A stretch of DNA of 64,000 nt, taken from NCBI GenBank assembly GCA_017616445.1, contig JAFZYE010000071.1:1-64000 (forward strand), given 5' to 3'. Every line of letters begins with the position of its first letter. Within the stretch, counting starts at the first letter, position 1. The notes beneath the pieces are model-generated. The model was not told the DNA's origin. It was given only the letters and a program-made list of their open reading frames with translations, and searched no databases. The stretch is from Bacteroidaceae bacterium (GTDB lineage Bacteria; Bacteroidota; Bacteroidia; Bacteroidales; Bacteroidaceae). Both the position numbers and the translations under genes were made by a program. Shown here in pieces: positions 42,602 to 52,937 of this stretch.

Positions 42602-44974
42602 ATGAAGATACGACATATCATTACCACATTATACACCTTGATGGTTTTCGTGAGTGCTCAGGCACAACAGAAAGTGACCATCAGGGGTACGATTATTGAT
42701 GATGACCGTCTGCCACTCGAACTGGCAATGGTGAGCATCGAAGGCGAATCGCTGGTGGGCACACGTGCTGACCTGAAGGGACGTTACGAGCTGACATGTA
42801 ACAGCGCGGACTCGTTGGTGGTGGTATTCTCGATGGTGGGCTACCAGACCCGCAAGCGAGTGCTGATGGAGCCAAAGGACACGTTACGACTTGATGTGAT
42901 GCTGCCACGACTGGGATTCGAGTTAGGACAGGTGGAAGTCAAAGATGTCCGTCGTCAGACCAATACGATGACAGACGTAAACCTAAGCGATGTAAAACAC
43001 ATGGGTAACGCATCGGGTCAGGGAATCGAGCAGATTATAGCAACCCAGGCTGGTGTAAGTACTCATAATGAGCTGTCGAACCAATACAACGTTCGAGGTG
43101 GATCGTTCGACGAGAACTCTGTTTATATCAACGGTATTGAGGTCTATCGCCCGCTGTTGATTCGCTCGGGACAGCAAGAAGGACTGTCAATCATCAATCC
43201 TGATATGGTAGAGAAGGTACAGTTCTCTGCAGGAGGATTCGATGCGAAATATGGTGACAAGATGGCAAGTGTGCTGGATATCACCTATAAGAGACCTACC
43301 CGATTGGAAGCATCGGCTTCTGCCTCAATGATGGGAGCAGCTGGTTTTGTGGGGTATGGAAACCAGAGTTTCTCTATGTCGCATGCCGTTCGCTACAAGA
43401 CCACAAAGAACCTGTTGGGAACCACAGACACACACGGAGAATACGACCCGAAGGACTTCGACTACCAGACCTACCTCTCGTGGAGTCCATCAAAACGTTG
43501 GACCCTCGACCTGATTGGAAATATCGCCCGTAACGACTATAACTTCACCCCAACGGATCGTACCACGAAATTCGGTACGGCAGAAGAGGCTCATGAGTTC
43601 AAGGTGTACTTCGACGGTAAAGAGCAAGATAAGTTCCACACTTACTTCGGAGCTATTTCGCTCACTCATAAGTTCAACGATCAGCATCAGCTGACCCTTA
43701 ACTACTCTGCCTTCGAAACCAAGGAAGCTGAGACATACGATATTCAGGGTGAGTATTGGCTCGACAGCGAAGACTACCAAATCGGTACCTACAAGGAACA
43801 TGCACGTAACCGATTGACAGCTACCGTAAAATCAATTGGACTGACAGGCAGAAGCCGGTTCACAGCTCACGAGCTGAACTACGGCATCCTGACGAAGAAC
43901 GAACACATCAACGAATCGATGCGTGAATGGGAAATGCGCGACTCTGCTGGCTATTCACTCCCACACTCAGAGAATCGCCTTGACCTGATATACAGTTTGA
44001 GATCGCAGAACCGCATCAAGTCGAACCGTCTCGAAGCATTTGTGCAAGACACTTGGAGAAAGGAATACCCTGAAGGCGAACTGATTCTGAACTATGGTGT
44101 ACGTGTCGCCAACTGGTCGTACAACAAGGAAACCATCATATCACCTCGTGCCACTGTTGCATTCGTACCAACCAACCACGAAGACTGGATATTCAGATTC
44201 TCGACAGGTATCTACTATCAGGCTCCTTTCTACAAAGAGCTGAAAGACACCACCAACGTGAGCGGTATCGGAAGTGTGACCCTGAACCAGCATATCAAAT
44301 CGCAGAAATCCATCCACTTCGTACTTGGTGCTGAATACAAATTCCGAGTGGACAACCGTCCGTTCAAGGCGACAGGAGAGGCCTACTACAAGATACTGTC
44401 GGATCTGAACCCATACAACGTGGACAACGTGCGCCTTTCGTACTATGGTGAAAACTGCGCAACAGGTTATGCACTGGGGCTCGACCTGAAAATATATGGT
44501 GAATTCGTACCTAACACCTCATCATGGGTCAGCATCGGTCTCATGTCAACACGGGAAACGATTCACGGAAAGACCGTACCTCGCCCAACCGATCAGTTGT
44601 TCAACCTGAACATGCTGTTCTCTGATTACTTCCCAAATACTGATAAGTGGAAAATAACGGTGAAAGGACACTATGCAGACGGACTGCCCTTCGGACCACC
44701 TCACACGGGAAGAGAGAAGCAGGTGTTCCGTATGCGAGCCTATCGTCGTGTGGACCTCGGCATCTCGTACCGTCTGATGAAAGAAGACAAAGAGCGCGAC
44801 CGTAAGTGGTGGAACGTACGAAATATCTGGATAGGACTGGATGCATTCAACATCCTCGACGTGAATAACGTCAACTCATATTATTGGGTGACCGACATCA
44901 CCAACAACCAGTATGCAGTTCCGAATTATCTGACAGGAAGGCAGATTAATGCAAGGATACTGATAGAAATATAG
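42602..44974 (+). CDS. TonB-dependent receptor with carboxypeptidase-like N-domain
   Basis: The protein has about 790 residues. A signal peptide ends near VSAQAQ. An N-terminal carboxypeptidase-regulatory-like domain (about 22-105: VTIRGTIIDDDRLPLELAMV) is followed by a plug domain (about 125-225: GIEQIIATQAGVSTHNELS, YNVRGGSFDENSVYINGIE) and a 22-strand-type barrel ending in INARILIEI. No SusD gene is adjacent, so it may take up a metal chelate, vitamin or peptide instead of glycan. A GTG at 42593 could also start it; the ATG at 42602 is preferred. Confidence 0.9.
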   Translation: MKIRHIITTLYTLMVFVSAQAQQKVTIRGTIIDDDRLPLELAMVSIEGESLVGTRADLKGRYELTCNSADSLVVVFSMVGYQTRKRVLMEPKDTLRLDVMLPRLGFELGQVEVKDVRRQTNTMTDVNLSDVKHMGNASGQGIEQIIATQAGVSTHNELSNQYNVRGGSFDENSVYINGIEVYRPLLIRSGQQEGLSIINPDMVEKVQFSAGGFDAKYGDKMASVLDITYKRPTRLEASASASMMGAAGFVGYGNQSFSMSHAVRYKTTKNLLGTTDTHGEYDPKDFDYQTYLSWSPSKRWTLDLIGNIARNDYNFTPTDRTTKFGTAEEAHEFKVYFDGKEQDKFHTYFGAISLTHKFNDQHQLTLNYSAFETKEAETYDIQGEYWLDSEDYQIGTYKEHARNRLTATVKSIGLTGRSRFTAHELNYGILTKNEHINESMREWEMRDSAGYSLPHSENRLDLIYSLRSQNRIKSNRLEAFVQDTWRKEYPEGELILNYGVRVANWSYNKETIISPRATVAFVPTNHEDWIFRFSTGIYYQAPFYKELKDTTNVSGIGSVTLNQHIKSQKSIHFVLGAEYKFRVDNRPFKATGEAYYKILSDLNPYNVDNVRLSYYGENCATGYALGLDLKIYGEFVPNTSSWVSIGLMSTRETIHGKTVPRPTDQLFNLNMLFSDYFPNTDKWKITVKGHYADGLPFGPPHTGREKQVFRMRAYRRVDLGISYRLMKEDKERDRKWWNVRNIWIGLDAFNILDVNNVNSYYWVTDITNNQYAVPNYLTGRQINARILIEI

Positions 44975-44975
44975 A

Positions 44976-45006
44976 CCCCCCGCCCCCCCCCCTTAGGGGG
45001 AGAACT
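44976..45006. repeat. G/C-rich palindrome-like element
   Basis: A run of C with one G followed by TTAGGGGGAGAAC resembles the cores at 40681 and 35868. A/T-rich TAAATAG-type repeats follow up to the flavodiiron gene. Confidence 0.6.
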
Positions 45007-45090
45007 AAAATAATAGCGAATAGCTAAATAATGAATATTCATTAAAAATAAATAGTATAAATAGTAAATAGTAAAATATTAAATAAGATT

Positions 45091-46302
45091 ATGGAATCAA
45101 ACATTATTGTACCAGGCATCAAGTACATCGGAGCTGATGATACCGACCTCAACCTCTTTGAAGGTCAATACATCGTTCCTGAAGGAATCACCTACAACTC
45201 GTATTTCATTGATGACGAGAAAATCGCAATACTCGACACCATCGATGACCGCAAGACAGATGAGTGGATGACAAACGTAGAACGTGAACTGAACGGACGT
45301 ACTCCCGACTATCTCATCGTTCACCACATGGAACCAGACCATGCAGCTAACATAGAACTGCTGATGGAGAAATACCCTACCCTCACAGCAGTCTGTTCCC
45401 AGAAGGCTGTAGCGATGATGCAGCGATTCTTCGATGCCGACTTCACAAGTAGAATACAAGTGGTAAAGGAAGGTGAAACGCTGTCGCTCGGCAAGCATAC
45501 CCTTCAGTTCTTCATGGCCCCAATGATTCACTGGCCCGAAGTGATGATGTCGTATGAACAAAACGAGAAGATACTGTTCTCGGCTGATGCTTTCGGTAAG
45601 TTCGGAGCCTACTCACAGACTTCTGACGGCAGCAAAGGCATCGGTTCGATGTGGGGAGCCACAGAGGAATGGGCATGTGAAGCCCGCCGTTATTACTTCA
45701 ATATTGTGGGTAAGTATGGAGCGATGGTGCAGAACACGCTGAAGAAACTCTCCGGGCTGGACATCCAGTATATCTGTCCGCTTCACGGGCCGATTCTTCA
45801 CGACGACCTACCCTACTTCGTCAACCTCTACAACACATGGTCGAGCTACGCGCCAGAAGACAAAGGTATCTTCATTGCTTACAGTTCCCTGCATGGCAAC
45901 ACAGAGAAGGCCGCACTTAAACTGGCAGACATCATCAAAGAAATGTCGGATGTGAAAGTATCTGTAGCCGACTTGCGCACAGACGATATGGCAGAAGCAG
46001 TAGAAGATGCATTCCGCTACGATCGTCTGGTGGTAGCCGCACCGACCTACGACGGAGGTCTGATGCCCATCATGAACGACTTCATTCATCACCTCAGCAT
46101 CAAGGCCTACCAAAACCGCACCGTAGCCATCATCGAGAACGGCTCGTGGGCCCCGATGGCAGGCAAGAAGATGCGTGAGGCATTCGAAGCGATGAAGGGT
46201 ATCACCATCATCGAACCAATCGTAACCATTGAATCGACAGTGAAGGAGAAAACCGTTGCAGACTTGAAGTCGCTCGCTGCCCAATTAATTGGACACTCAT
46301 GA
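45091..46302 (+). CDS. Flavodiiron protein (FprA family)
   Basis: The 403-residue enzyme reduces O2 to water or NO to N2O in anaerobes. The N-terminal metallo-beta-lactamase-like domain has the diiron motif HHMEPDHAAN (HxExDH, about 77-86), a further His in FMAPMIHWPEVM and CPLHGPILHDD. The C-terminal flavodoxin domain starts near 265 with AYSSLHGNTEKAAL. There is no fused rubredoxin, so the separate rubredoxin at 16719-16877 is a plausible electron donor. It protects an anaerobe from oxygen or nitrosative stress. Confidence 0.95.
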   Translation: MESNIIVPGIKYIGADDTDLNLFEGQYIVPEGITYNSYFIDDEKIAILDTIDDRKTDEWMTNVERELNGRTPDYLIVHHMEPDHAANIELLMEKYPTLTAVCSQKAVAMMQRFFDADFTSRIQVVKEGETLSLGKHTLQFFMAPMIHWPEVMMSYEQNEKILFSADAFGKFGAYSQTSDGSKGIGSMWGATEEWACEARRYYFNIVGKYGAMVQNTLKKLSGLDIQYICPLHGPILHDDLPYFVNLYNTWSSYAPEDKGIFIAYSSLHGNTEKAALKLADIIKEMSDVKVSVADLRTDDMAEAVEDAFRYDRLVVAAPTYDGGLMPIMNDFIHHLSIKAYQNRTVAIIENGSWAPMAGKKMREAFEAMKGITIIEPIVTIESTVKEKTVADLKSLAAQLIGHS

Positions 46303-46363
46303 GCTCTTCGTTAGCTTTTTTAGCAAAAATTAACGTAATTACGCAAAAAAAATGCATAAATTA

Positions 46364-46393
46364 TTGTGCATTATGAATTAATTCGTATATTTG
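46364..46393 (+). promoter_or_regulatory. Promoter of the 46438-47238 gene
   Basis: TTGTG (46364-46368), 17 bases, TATATTTG (46386-46393). The spacer is ATTATGA-type heptamer repeat, as at 27521-27550. Confidence 0.65.
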
Positions 46394-46437
46394 CAACCGA
46401 TATCAATCCAATTATTAACACATAAAACGGCTAAACA

Positions 46438-47238
46438 ATGAAAAAATTATTTTTACTTGTACTTGTAGCACTCGGTGCATCACAAGGCCTACATGCGCAA
46501 TCGGATATTGAATTCGGTTATTTTGACAACGTGAGTGTTGGTCTCTCTGTTGGTAGCGACGGTATTGGATTCGACGTTGCAGCACCAGTCAAGGATATTG
46601 CAGCAGTTCGCGCAGGTTTCTCGTTCGTTCCCACGGTCAAAGTGAATGAAACGATTCATGCGACGAACAGCAAGAACAGTTCAGTTTGCGATAACATCGA
46701 CATTCAGGCAAAAGGTAAGATTTTCAACGGTAAACTCCTGTTCGACTTATATCCATTCAAGAAGAGTTCGTTCCACCTGACTGCTGGTGCTTACTTTGGC
46801 ACAAGCGACATTGTGAAAGTTGTCAATACCTCTCCTATTTTGAAAGACCCTAAGGACTATGGTACTGCAGGTTTGATTCTTGGTAGTGGTGATAAAGAAT
46901 ATCAGTTGACCACTGATATGGACGGTAATGCAGTCATCAAAGCGAAGGTAAACGGCTTCAAGCCATACGTAGGTCTTGGTTTCGGTCGTGCCGTTCAAAA
47001 GAACCACCGTTTTGGTGTGTCGTTCGACATGGGTGTACAGTTCTGGGGAACTCCAGGCGTATATGCAGAAGCAAAGAAGAATGATGCATTCAGCAAAAAA
47101 GAAAAAGAGCACCACTTCAAATATGCCGATCTGGCAGAAGATGATGACAAAGACTTGAGAGATGCTATCAAGAACGTGGAGAAAATCACGATTTGTCCTG
47201 TATTAAACCTTCGACTGACTTATAGAATTTTTAAATAG
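46438..47238 (+). CDS. Putative outer-membrane barrel protein
   Basis: The 266-residue protein has a signal peptide (cleavage near LHAQ). Many amphipathic strands follow (VSVGLSVGSDGIGFDVAA, AAVRAGFSFVPTVKV, KPYVGLGFGRAV, RFGVSFDMGVQFWG) and a C-terminal strand LNLRLTYRIF, as in small outer-membrane barrels. I do not recognise a named family. It has its own promoter, and a lipoprotein gene follows 35 bases downstream, which is probably co-transcribed. Confidence 0.7.
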   Translation: MKKLFLLVLVALGASQGLHAQSDIEFGYFDNVSVGLSVGSDGIGFDVAAPVKDIAAVRAGFSFVPTVKVNETIHATNSKNSSVCDNIDIQAKGKIFNGKLLFDLYPFKKSSFHLTAGAYFGTSDIVKVVNTSPILKDPKDYGTAGLILGSGDKEYQLTTDMDGNAVIKAKVNGFKPYVGLGFGRAVQKNHRFGVSFDMGVQFWGTPGVYAEAKKNDAFSKKEKEHHFKYADLAEDDDKDLRDAIKNVEKITICPVLNLRLTYRIFK

Positions 47239-47273
47239 AAATCCTTTTACACATTATTTAATATTAGAAGATT

Positions 47274-48221
47274 ATGGCAAAGAAATTTCTTTATTTAGCA
47301 ATGGTTGCTTTTGCAGCAACAGCATTCGTCGCATGCGGTAGCGATGATGACGATGGTGGTAATAATAATAACAATAATGGCAAAGAGCCTGTAACCATCA
47401 AACCAGCAAAGATGGCCGACGTAGCCGGTAAGTATAAGCTACAAGAACCTCTGAAGAGCGATAATAGTGCTTTCGAGCTGAAAAGCGTAGAAATCATGGA
47501 TGGTGGACAGGTTTCATTTGAAATGTATAACCCATCAACAAGTAAAGTTGAGGTTATTGTTGCCGATGTAGAAATGAAGGGTAACACTGGTACCATAAAG
47601 CAAAATAACCGTGTTCAAGGAACATTCACACTTGAACCGATTTCTGGTACTAAGGCAATTGAATCAAACCACATCACACTGAACATCACTATCAACGGAG
47701 AGCCTTACATCACAGAGGAAGGTTCACCAGCAGAATGTGTGCTCGAGGCAGTACTCGACAGTCAGGGTGGCGTGCTTGACTACGTAGCACAGAAGTTCCA
47801 AGTAACTGGAATGATTATTAACCTGAAGGGTGACGTAAAGGCATTCAAGGAATTTGCAAGTGCGAACCTCTATGAAATTGCCCAAATTGCTCAGGACAAT
47901 GGTGCCAACCTTACTAAGGACGAACTGGATTCATTCAAGAAGGTAATCAGCTTTGTATCAGTATCAAGATACGGAACCATCGACATCGTTTATTCTGACG
48001 GTAAGTGCGATAGCGGTTCTTGGAACTGGCTGAACAACCAGGCAGACAAGATGAATCTGTGGTTGAAGGACAAGGGTATGGGTAACAAGTTCATCCCTGA
48101 GAACACTACAATTGACCTCGACTTCAGCGGCAACCAGTGTGCAATGAAGCTTCACGCAGAAATCAAGGGTAGCAAGAACTACACTGCAGACCTCACACTT
48201 GTCATGACAGCTGTACAGTAA
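47274..48221 (+). CDS. Lipoprotein of unknown function
   Basis: The 315-residue protein has a lipobox AFVACGSDD (Cys21) followed by an Asp/Gly/Asn-rich linker, as in surface-exposed Bacteroidales lipoproteins. The mature part contains two similar beta-rich segments (ADVAGKYKLQEPLKSDN and later GTFTLEPISGTKAIE), suggesting a lipocalin-like or calycin-like fold. No family was recognised. It shares the transcript with the barrel protein upstream and ends at a strong bidirectional terminator. Confidence 0.7.
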   Translation: MAKKFLYLAMVAFAATAFVACGSDDDDGGNNNNNNGKEPVTIKPAKMADVAGKYKLQEPLKSDNSAFELKSVEIMDGGQVSFEMYNPSTSKVEVIVADVEMKGNTGTIKQNNRVQGTFTLEPISGTKAIESNHITLNITINGEPYITEEGSPAECVLEAVLDSQGGVLDYVAQKFQVTGMIINLKGDVKAFKEFASANLYEIAQIAQDNGANLTKDELDSFKKVISFVSVSRYGTIDIVYSDGKCDSGSWNWLNNQADKMNLWLKDKGMGNKFIPENTTIDLDFSGNQCAMKLHAEIKGSKNYTADLTLVMTAVQ

Positions 48222-48240
48222 GCAAATCATATTTCACAAA

Positions 48241-48278
48241 AAAGAATCCGCCAACAGATGTTGACGGATTCTTTTTTT
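48241..48278. terminator. Bidirectional terminator between lipoprotein and secA
   Basis: AAAGAATCCG (48241-48250) and CGGATTCTTT (48265-48274), with an inner CAAC-AGAT-GTTG helix and seven T. A-rich sequence upstream lets it serve secA on the minus strand too. Confidence 0.9.
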
Positions 48279-48294
48279 GACACCTTATATCTTA

Positions 48295-51200
48295 TTAGAG
48301 TCCTCGACCGTGACAGTTCTTGAACTTCTTTCCTGAGCCACATGGGCAAGGATCATTACGTCCAATCTTCGGTCCTTCGTTACGGATGGTTTGCACGACT
48401 TGCTGACGAGAGCGTGTGTCGCCTGATGCAGCTTGCTGCATACCACGCTGTGTCTCCGATGGCTCGCTGAGGTCCTGCTTCGACTCTACGTAACGGCGCT
48501 GCGGCTGACGTATCTGCGAAGGAGCCTGCTGCACTTCTTCCGGATTAGCAACTGGTAAGCTGCAACGCATCAGTACAGAGATGGTTCCATCATTGATTTC
48601 GTTAATCATGTTATCAAAGTAGTTGACCGACTCGAGTTTGAAAATCAACAATGGGTCTTTCTGCTCGTAGCTGGCATTCTGTACGGAATGTCTCAGTTCG
48701 TCGAGCAGACGGAGATTCTCCTGCCAAGCTTCATCGATAGCGTGAAGCAATACCAACTTCTCGAATACTACGAAGATATTCTTTGCCTCCTGTTCGTAAG
48801 TTTCTTTCAGCGGAACAGAAATCTGATAGCCTCGGTGTCCGTCTGTAAGTGGAATCAGGATGTTCTCGTACATGCTACCCTTCTCTTCATACACGTTCTT
48901 GATGACGGGCCATGCAGTATTCGCCAGACGTTCAGCACGTTTCTTGAAGTTTTCGAGTACCATATCATAAGCTTCATCTACACAACGCTCACGATTGTCC
49001 TCATATTGCTCAGCCGTGAACGGGAACTCCATCGCAAAGAGACGGAAGAAGTTCTCCTTGCAACCATCATAGTCGTTTTCCATGATGGCCTTGTTGACAC
49101 GATCCCAGATGATATTGGAGATATCCATACCGATTCGTTCACCCATCAAAGCATGACGACGTCGCTCATAGATAACCTTACGTTGTTTGTTCATCACGTC
49201 ATCGTACTCAAGCAAACGCTTACGAATACCGAAGTTGTTCTCCTCGACCTTCTTCTGGGCACGTTCGATTGACTTATTAATCATAGGATGCTCAATCATC
49301 TCGCCGTCCTCAAATCCCATACGGTCCATGATCTTCGAAATACGGTCGGACGCGAACAGACGCATCAGTTTATCTTCAAGGCTGACAAAGAAGACAGATG
49401 AACCAGGGTCACCCTGACGACCGGCACGTCCACGAAGCTGACGGTCTACACGACGGCTCTCGTGACGCTCCGTACCAATGATGGCCAAACCTCCAGCCTC
49501 ACGAACAGCAGCCGAAAGTTTGATATCGGTACCACGACCCGCCATATTGGTAGCGATGGTTACACGACTGGTCTGACCTGCATCTTTTACGATATCGGCT
49601 TCGCGTGCATGGAGTTTTGCATTCAACACATTATGTTCTATCTTTCGCATACTGAGCATCTTACTCAGCATTTCTGATATTTCGACCGAAGTAGTACCGA
49701 CAAGAACAGGACGTCCTGCCTCCACAAGTCTTTCAATCTCTTCAATCACAGCTCTGTACTTCTCACGATTGGTCTTATATACACGGTCGTTCTGGTCGTC
49801 ACGAATGACAGGAACGTTGGTAGGAATCTCCACCACATCCAATTTGTAGATATCCCAGAACTCACCTGCCTCTGTGATGGCCGTACCCGTCATACCAGCC
49901 AGCTTGTGGTACATACGGAAGTAGTTCTGAAGCGTGATGGTCGCATAAGTCTGGGTAGCAGCTTCTACCTTCACATGCTCTTTCGCCTCGACAGCCTGAT
50001 GAAGTCCGTCAGACCAACGACGACCTTCCATGATACGTCCAGTCTGCTCATCGACAATCTTCACCTCACCATCCATCACTACGTAGTCGTCATCGATTTC
50101 AAACATGGTATATGCCTTCAGCAACTGTTGCATCGTATGCACACGCTCGCTCTTCACAGCATAATCCTGCATCAACTCATCTTTCTTCGTGATGTATTCC
50201 TCTTCGGGCAAGTGCTGTGCTTCCAAATCAGAGAGCAGCGAAGCGATATCGGGCAGCACGAAGAAGGTATCATCCTTCACGATGTCGGCAATCAGCTGAT
50301 TACCCTTATCTGTCATCTCGACCGACTTCTGTTTTTCGTCACATACAAAATACAATGGTTCAACAGCTTCAGGCATACGTCGATTGTTGTTCTCCATATA
50401 AATCTCCTCAGTCTTCAAAAGTCCTGTTTTGATTCCTGGCTCAGAGAGATATTTGATAAGCGCCTTATTCTTCGGAAGGGACTTATAGGCACGGAAAAGC
50501 GAAAGGAAACCAGCCTCGACATCCTTCTGGTCATCACTGTCAATCAGTTTCTTTGCCTCAGTGAGGTATTGATTGGATTGCTTACGCTGTACCTCGACCA
50601 ATTTCTCGATATATGGGCAGAACTCATCGAACATCTGATCATCACCTTTTGGAACAGGACCAGAGATGATCAAAGGTGTACGAGCATCATCGATGAGCAC
50701 TGAGTCGACCTCATCGACAATTGCGTAGTTATGTGAACGCTGCACCAAGTCCTCCGGCCGCATAGCCATATTGTCGCGCAGATAGTCGAAACCGAATTCG
50801 TTATTGGTTCCGTAAGTCACATCGGCCTGATAGGCCTTACGACGTGCTGCAGAGTTAGGCTGATGCTTATCGATACAGTCCACATTCATCTGGTGGAACA
50901 AGAATACTGGTGAGTTCCACTCTGAGTCACGCTTTGCCAAGTAATCATTGACCGTAACGACATGCACTCCATTTCCAGTAAGCGCATTTAGGAAGACGGG
51001 AAGGATAGAAGTCAAAGTCTTACCTTCACCCGTCATCATCTCGGCAATCTTACCCTGATGAAGCACAACTCCACCAAACAACTGACAATCGTATGGTATC
51101 CATATATTCGGAGCTCCGTCGTAGACCTCATGAATCAACACCTTCTCGTCGACGATCTCGACCACCCCGGGATAGCGAAGTACAGCCTCACGGTCAAAGT

Positions 51201-51606
51201 CGGTAGGAGTAAGCGCCAAGTCCTCAATGGTCTTAGCTTCACGGAAACGACGACAGGTATCTTTCACGATAGCATAGACTGTAGGCATGATTTCATCCAA
51301 CTTATGGTCATACACCTCCAGTATCTGTGCTTCGAGTTTATCTACCTTCTCGAAAAGAGGAGCACGATCCTGAATCTCCGTCTGCTCAATCTGAGCCTTG
51401 ATTTCTTCTATTTCCTTTCGGAGATCAGCTGCGGAGTCCTGTATTTCCCGCTTCAACTCCTGGGTCTTCGCACGTAATTCATCGTTTGAAAGTGCAGCCA
51501 TCTGTGGATAAATCTTATTGATTTTCTCCACATACGGACGGATTGCCTTAATATCTCTTTGCGCTTTGTTGCCAAAGAGTTTGGTCATGATGTCATTAAA
51601 TCCCAT
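48295..51606 (-). CDS. secA: Preprotein translocase ATPase SecA
   Basis: SecA drives post-translational export through SecYEG. The 1103-residue protein is long, as usual for Bacteroidetes, with an inserted coiled-coil near residues 55-105. It has Walker [15 protein letters not shown]-like [10 protein letters not shown], the helicase motif [12 protein letters not shown], and a C-terminal zinc-binding motif [13 protein letters not shown] that can contact SecB or the ribosome. Q-rich linkers precede that motif. It probably has its own promoter inside the 3' end of the DUF4105 gene. Confidence 0.96.
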   Translation of the reverse strand: MGFNDIMTKLFGNKAQRDIKAIRPYVEKINKIYPQMAALSNDELRAKTQELKREIQDSAADLRKEIEEIKAQIEQTEIQDRAPLFEKVDKLEAQILEVYDHKLDEIMPTVYAIVKDTCRRFREAKTIEDLALTPTDFDREAVLRYPGVVEIVDEKVLIHEVYDGAPNIWIPYDCQLFGGVVLHQGKIAEMMTGEGKTLTSILPVFLNALTGNGVHVVTVNDYLAKRDSEWNSPVFLFHQMNVDCIDKHQPNSAARRKAYQADVTYGTNNEFGFDYLRDNMAMRPEDLVQRSHNYAIVDEVDSVLIDDARTPLIISGPVPKGDDQMFDEFCPYIEKLVEVQRKQSNQYLTEAKKLIDSDDQKDVEAGFLSLFRAYKSLPKNKALIKYLSEPGIKTGLLKTEEIYMENNNRRMPEAVEPLYFVCDEKQKSVEMTDKGNQLIADIVKDDTFFVLPDIASLLSDLEAQHLPEEEYITKKDELMQDYAVKSERVHTMQQLLKAYTMFEIDDDYVVMDGEVKIVDEQTGRIMEGRRWSDGLHQAVEAKEHVKVEAATQTYATITLQNYFRMYHKLAGMTGTAITEAGEFWDIYKLDVVEIPTNVPVIRDDQNDRVYKTNREKYRAVIEEIERLVEAGRPVLVGTTSVEISEMLSKMLSMRKIEHNVLNAKLHAREADIVKDAGQTSRVTIATNMAGRGTDIKLSAAVREAGGLAIIGTERHESRRVDRQLRGRAGRQGDPGSSVFFVSLEDKLMRLFASDRISKIMDRMGFEDGEMIEHPMINKSIERAQKKVEENNFGIRKRLLEYDDVMNKQRKVIYERRRHALMGERIGMDISNIIWDRVNKAIMENDYDGCKENFFRLFAMEFPFTAEQYEDNRERCVDEAYDMVLENFKKRAERLANTAWPVIKNVYEEKGSMYENILIPLTDGHRGYQISVPLKETYEQEAKNIFVVFEKLVLLHAIDEAWQENLRLLDELRHSVQNASYEQKDPLLIFKLESVNYFDNMINEINDGTISVLMRCSLPVANPEEVQQAPSQIRQPQRRYVESKQDLSEPSETQRGMQQAASGDTRSRQQVVQTIRNEGPKIGRNDPCPCGSGKKFKNCHGRGL

Positions 51607-51665
51607 TATTTTATTTACAATTTAACGATTTACAATTTACTATTAATTTTCTATTTAGCTATTTA

Positions 51666-52865
51666 CTATTGTTGCTTTTGAGACTGCAAAGATAATGATT
51701 TTTTATGATTTACCGAAATATTTACGACAACTCTTAACAACAAAGTTAATGCCAACAGCAAAATTGCGGGGTCAAGGTACTGTCGAACGGCAATTAATGC
51801 AATTATAAACACAACAAATACTGCCAATATAGCATAACTCAATATCTGAGTCTGACGTCGAATCAGGAATGGAATGAAAGCAAACGGTAATGGATTGAAG
51901 AGAAATACCAGGATATTGGTATTCACACCTGCATGCTCAGAGAAAAAGTACAAGAACGAAACCAGCAATCCAGACAGTCCCACCATAACGGACAAAATGA
52001 CATCAAGCCATTTGAACGTCTTTATACGTCGAATCTCGAAGAAACCCACTATCGCCATTATGACAAACAAGCAAAGAAATGTCATCAACGGCCAATCGAC
52101 CTTCGAAGGATTGACGACTAACGTCTGCTGTAAAGGATGGCGGGTTTCCCTCACAAGCGGAACAACCCTTCCGTCATTTCGAACGATTGTGGCGCTATCA
52201 ACATCTGCGGCAAAGTATGAAGGGATAAACATCTGTTGCCGTTTGGTCAACTGACGGTCCAGTTCATAGCCAAGAATGAAATTCTCTCCAAACTCCATCC
52301 AACAATCCACCTTATTGAACTGATGTAGGATTGAACGAGCTGTCATTTGACGGTCGGCTGCCAAATACCTCACTTCCCCTAGCACAGCTTTCTCTATCAT
52401 GTCTCGAGCACGAGTGGTGCAATTATCGTACAACCAGTTGTAGCGGTATGTACAGTTAGCTGGTTGCAGGTTTTCCATCAATAGAGCGTTAAGCGTATTG
52501 CATTCTTCGGAAGTCAGGTTCAGCACCTGTTCTTCAATGCCCGCTTTTTCTTCTGAATAGCGTTCAAAGAATCCTTGTGCGTATTCTGCTCCCAGTATAT
52601 AATCCGTTTCTCCCTTTACGAACTTATAGACAAAATTGCTTTCGTTATAGTCGAAGACTCCGTAATTAAAAACAAGGTCTAAGTCCGTAGTGTAGTTATG
52701 AACACGAAGTGCAGAATGCCCATACATGGAATAGGCTACAGGACCGGGTGTACAGGTCAACAAAGAGACCTCTATCGAGTCGGATGCGATAGTGGGTCTT
52801 TGCTGAGCCAGCAAGGATAATGTAAAAAATAAAGAATTAAATAATGTAATAATGAAACGACGCAC
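51666..52865 (-). CDS. DUF4105-like membrane protein
   Basis: The 399-residue protein has a signal peptide, a periplasmic DUF4105-like domain (about 25-215: VSLLTCTPGPVAYSMYGHSALRV and YRYNWLYDNCTTRARDMI, with conserved His and Cys that recall cysteine hydrolases), and five membrane segments at about 255-390. The function is unknown. The Cys/His pattern (YGHSALRV, DNCTTRARD) is the NlpC/P60-like hint seen in this family. It precedes secA on the same strand with a promoter box in its last codons. Confidence 0.75.
   Translation of the reverse strand: MRRFIITLFNSLFFTLSLLAQQRPTIASDSIEVSLLTCTPGPVAYSMYGHSALRVHNYTTDLDLVFNYGVFDYNESNFVYKFVKGETDYILGAEYAQGFFERYSEEKAGIEEQVLNLTSEECNTLNALLMENLQPANCTYRYNWLYDNCTTRARDMIEKAVLGEVRYLAADRQMTARSILHQFNKVDCWMEFGENFILGYELDRQLTKRQQMFIPSYFAADVDSATIVRNDGRVVPLVRETRHPLQQTLVVNPSKVDWPLMTFLCLFVIMAIVGFFEIRRIKTFKWLDVILSVMVGLSGLLVSFLYFFSEHAGVNTNILVFLFNPLPFAFIPFLIRRQTQILSYAILAVFVVFIIALIAVRQYLDPAILLLALTLLLRVVVNISVNHKKSLSLQSQKQQ
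51687..51694 (-). promoter_or_regulatory. Likely secA promoter -7 box inside the upstream gene
   Basis: The minus strand reads TATCTTTG in the last codons of the DUF4105 gene, 81 bases upstream of the secA start codon. The space between is ATTTACA-type repeat. Confidence 0.55.
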
Positions 52866-52937
52866 TTTGGGAAAATATAAAAATTTAAGAATTAAATAAT
52901 TAAATAAAAATAAATTTTAGACGCAAGGCTTTAGAAA

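Noticed and set aside
46303..46330. Terminator after the flavodiiron gene
   Set aside because: The possible stem (AGCT with AGCT) has only four pairs; too weak to call.
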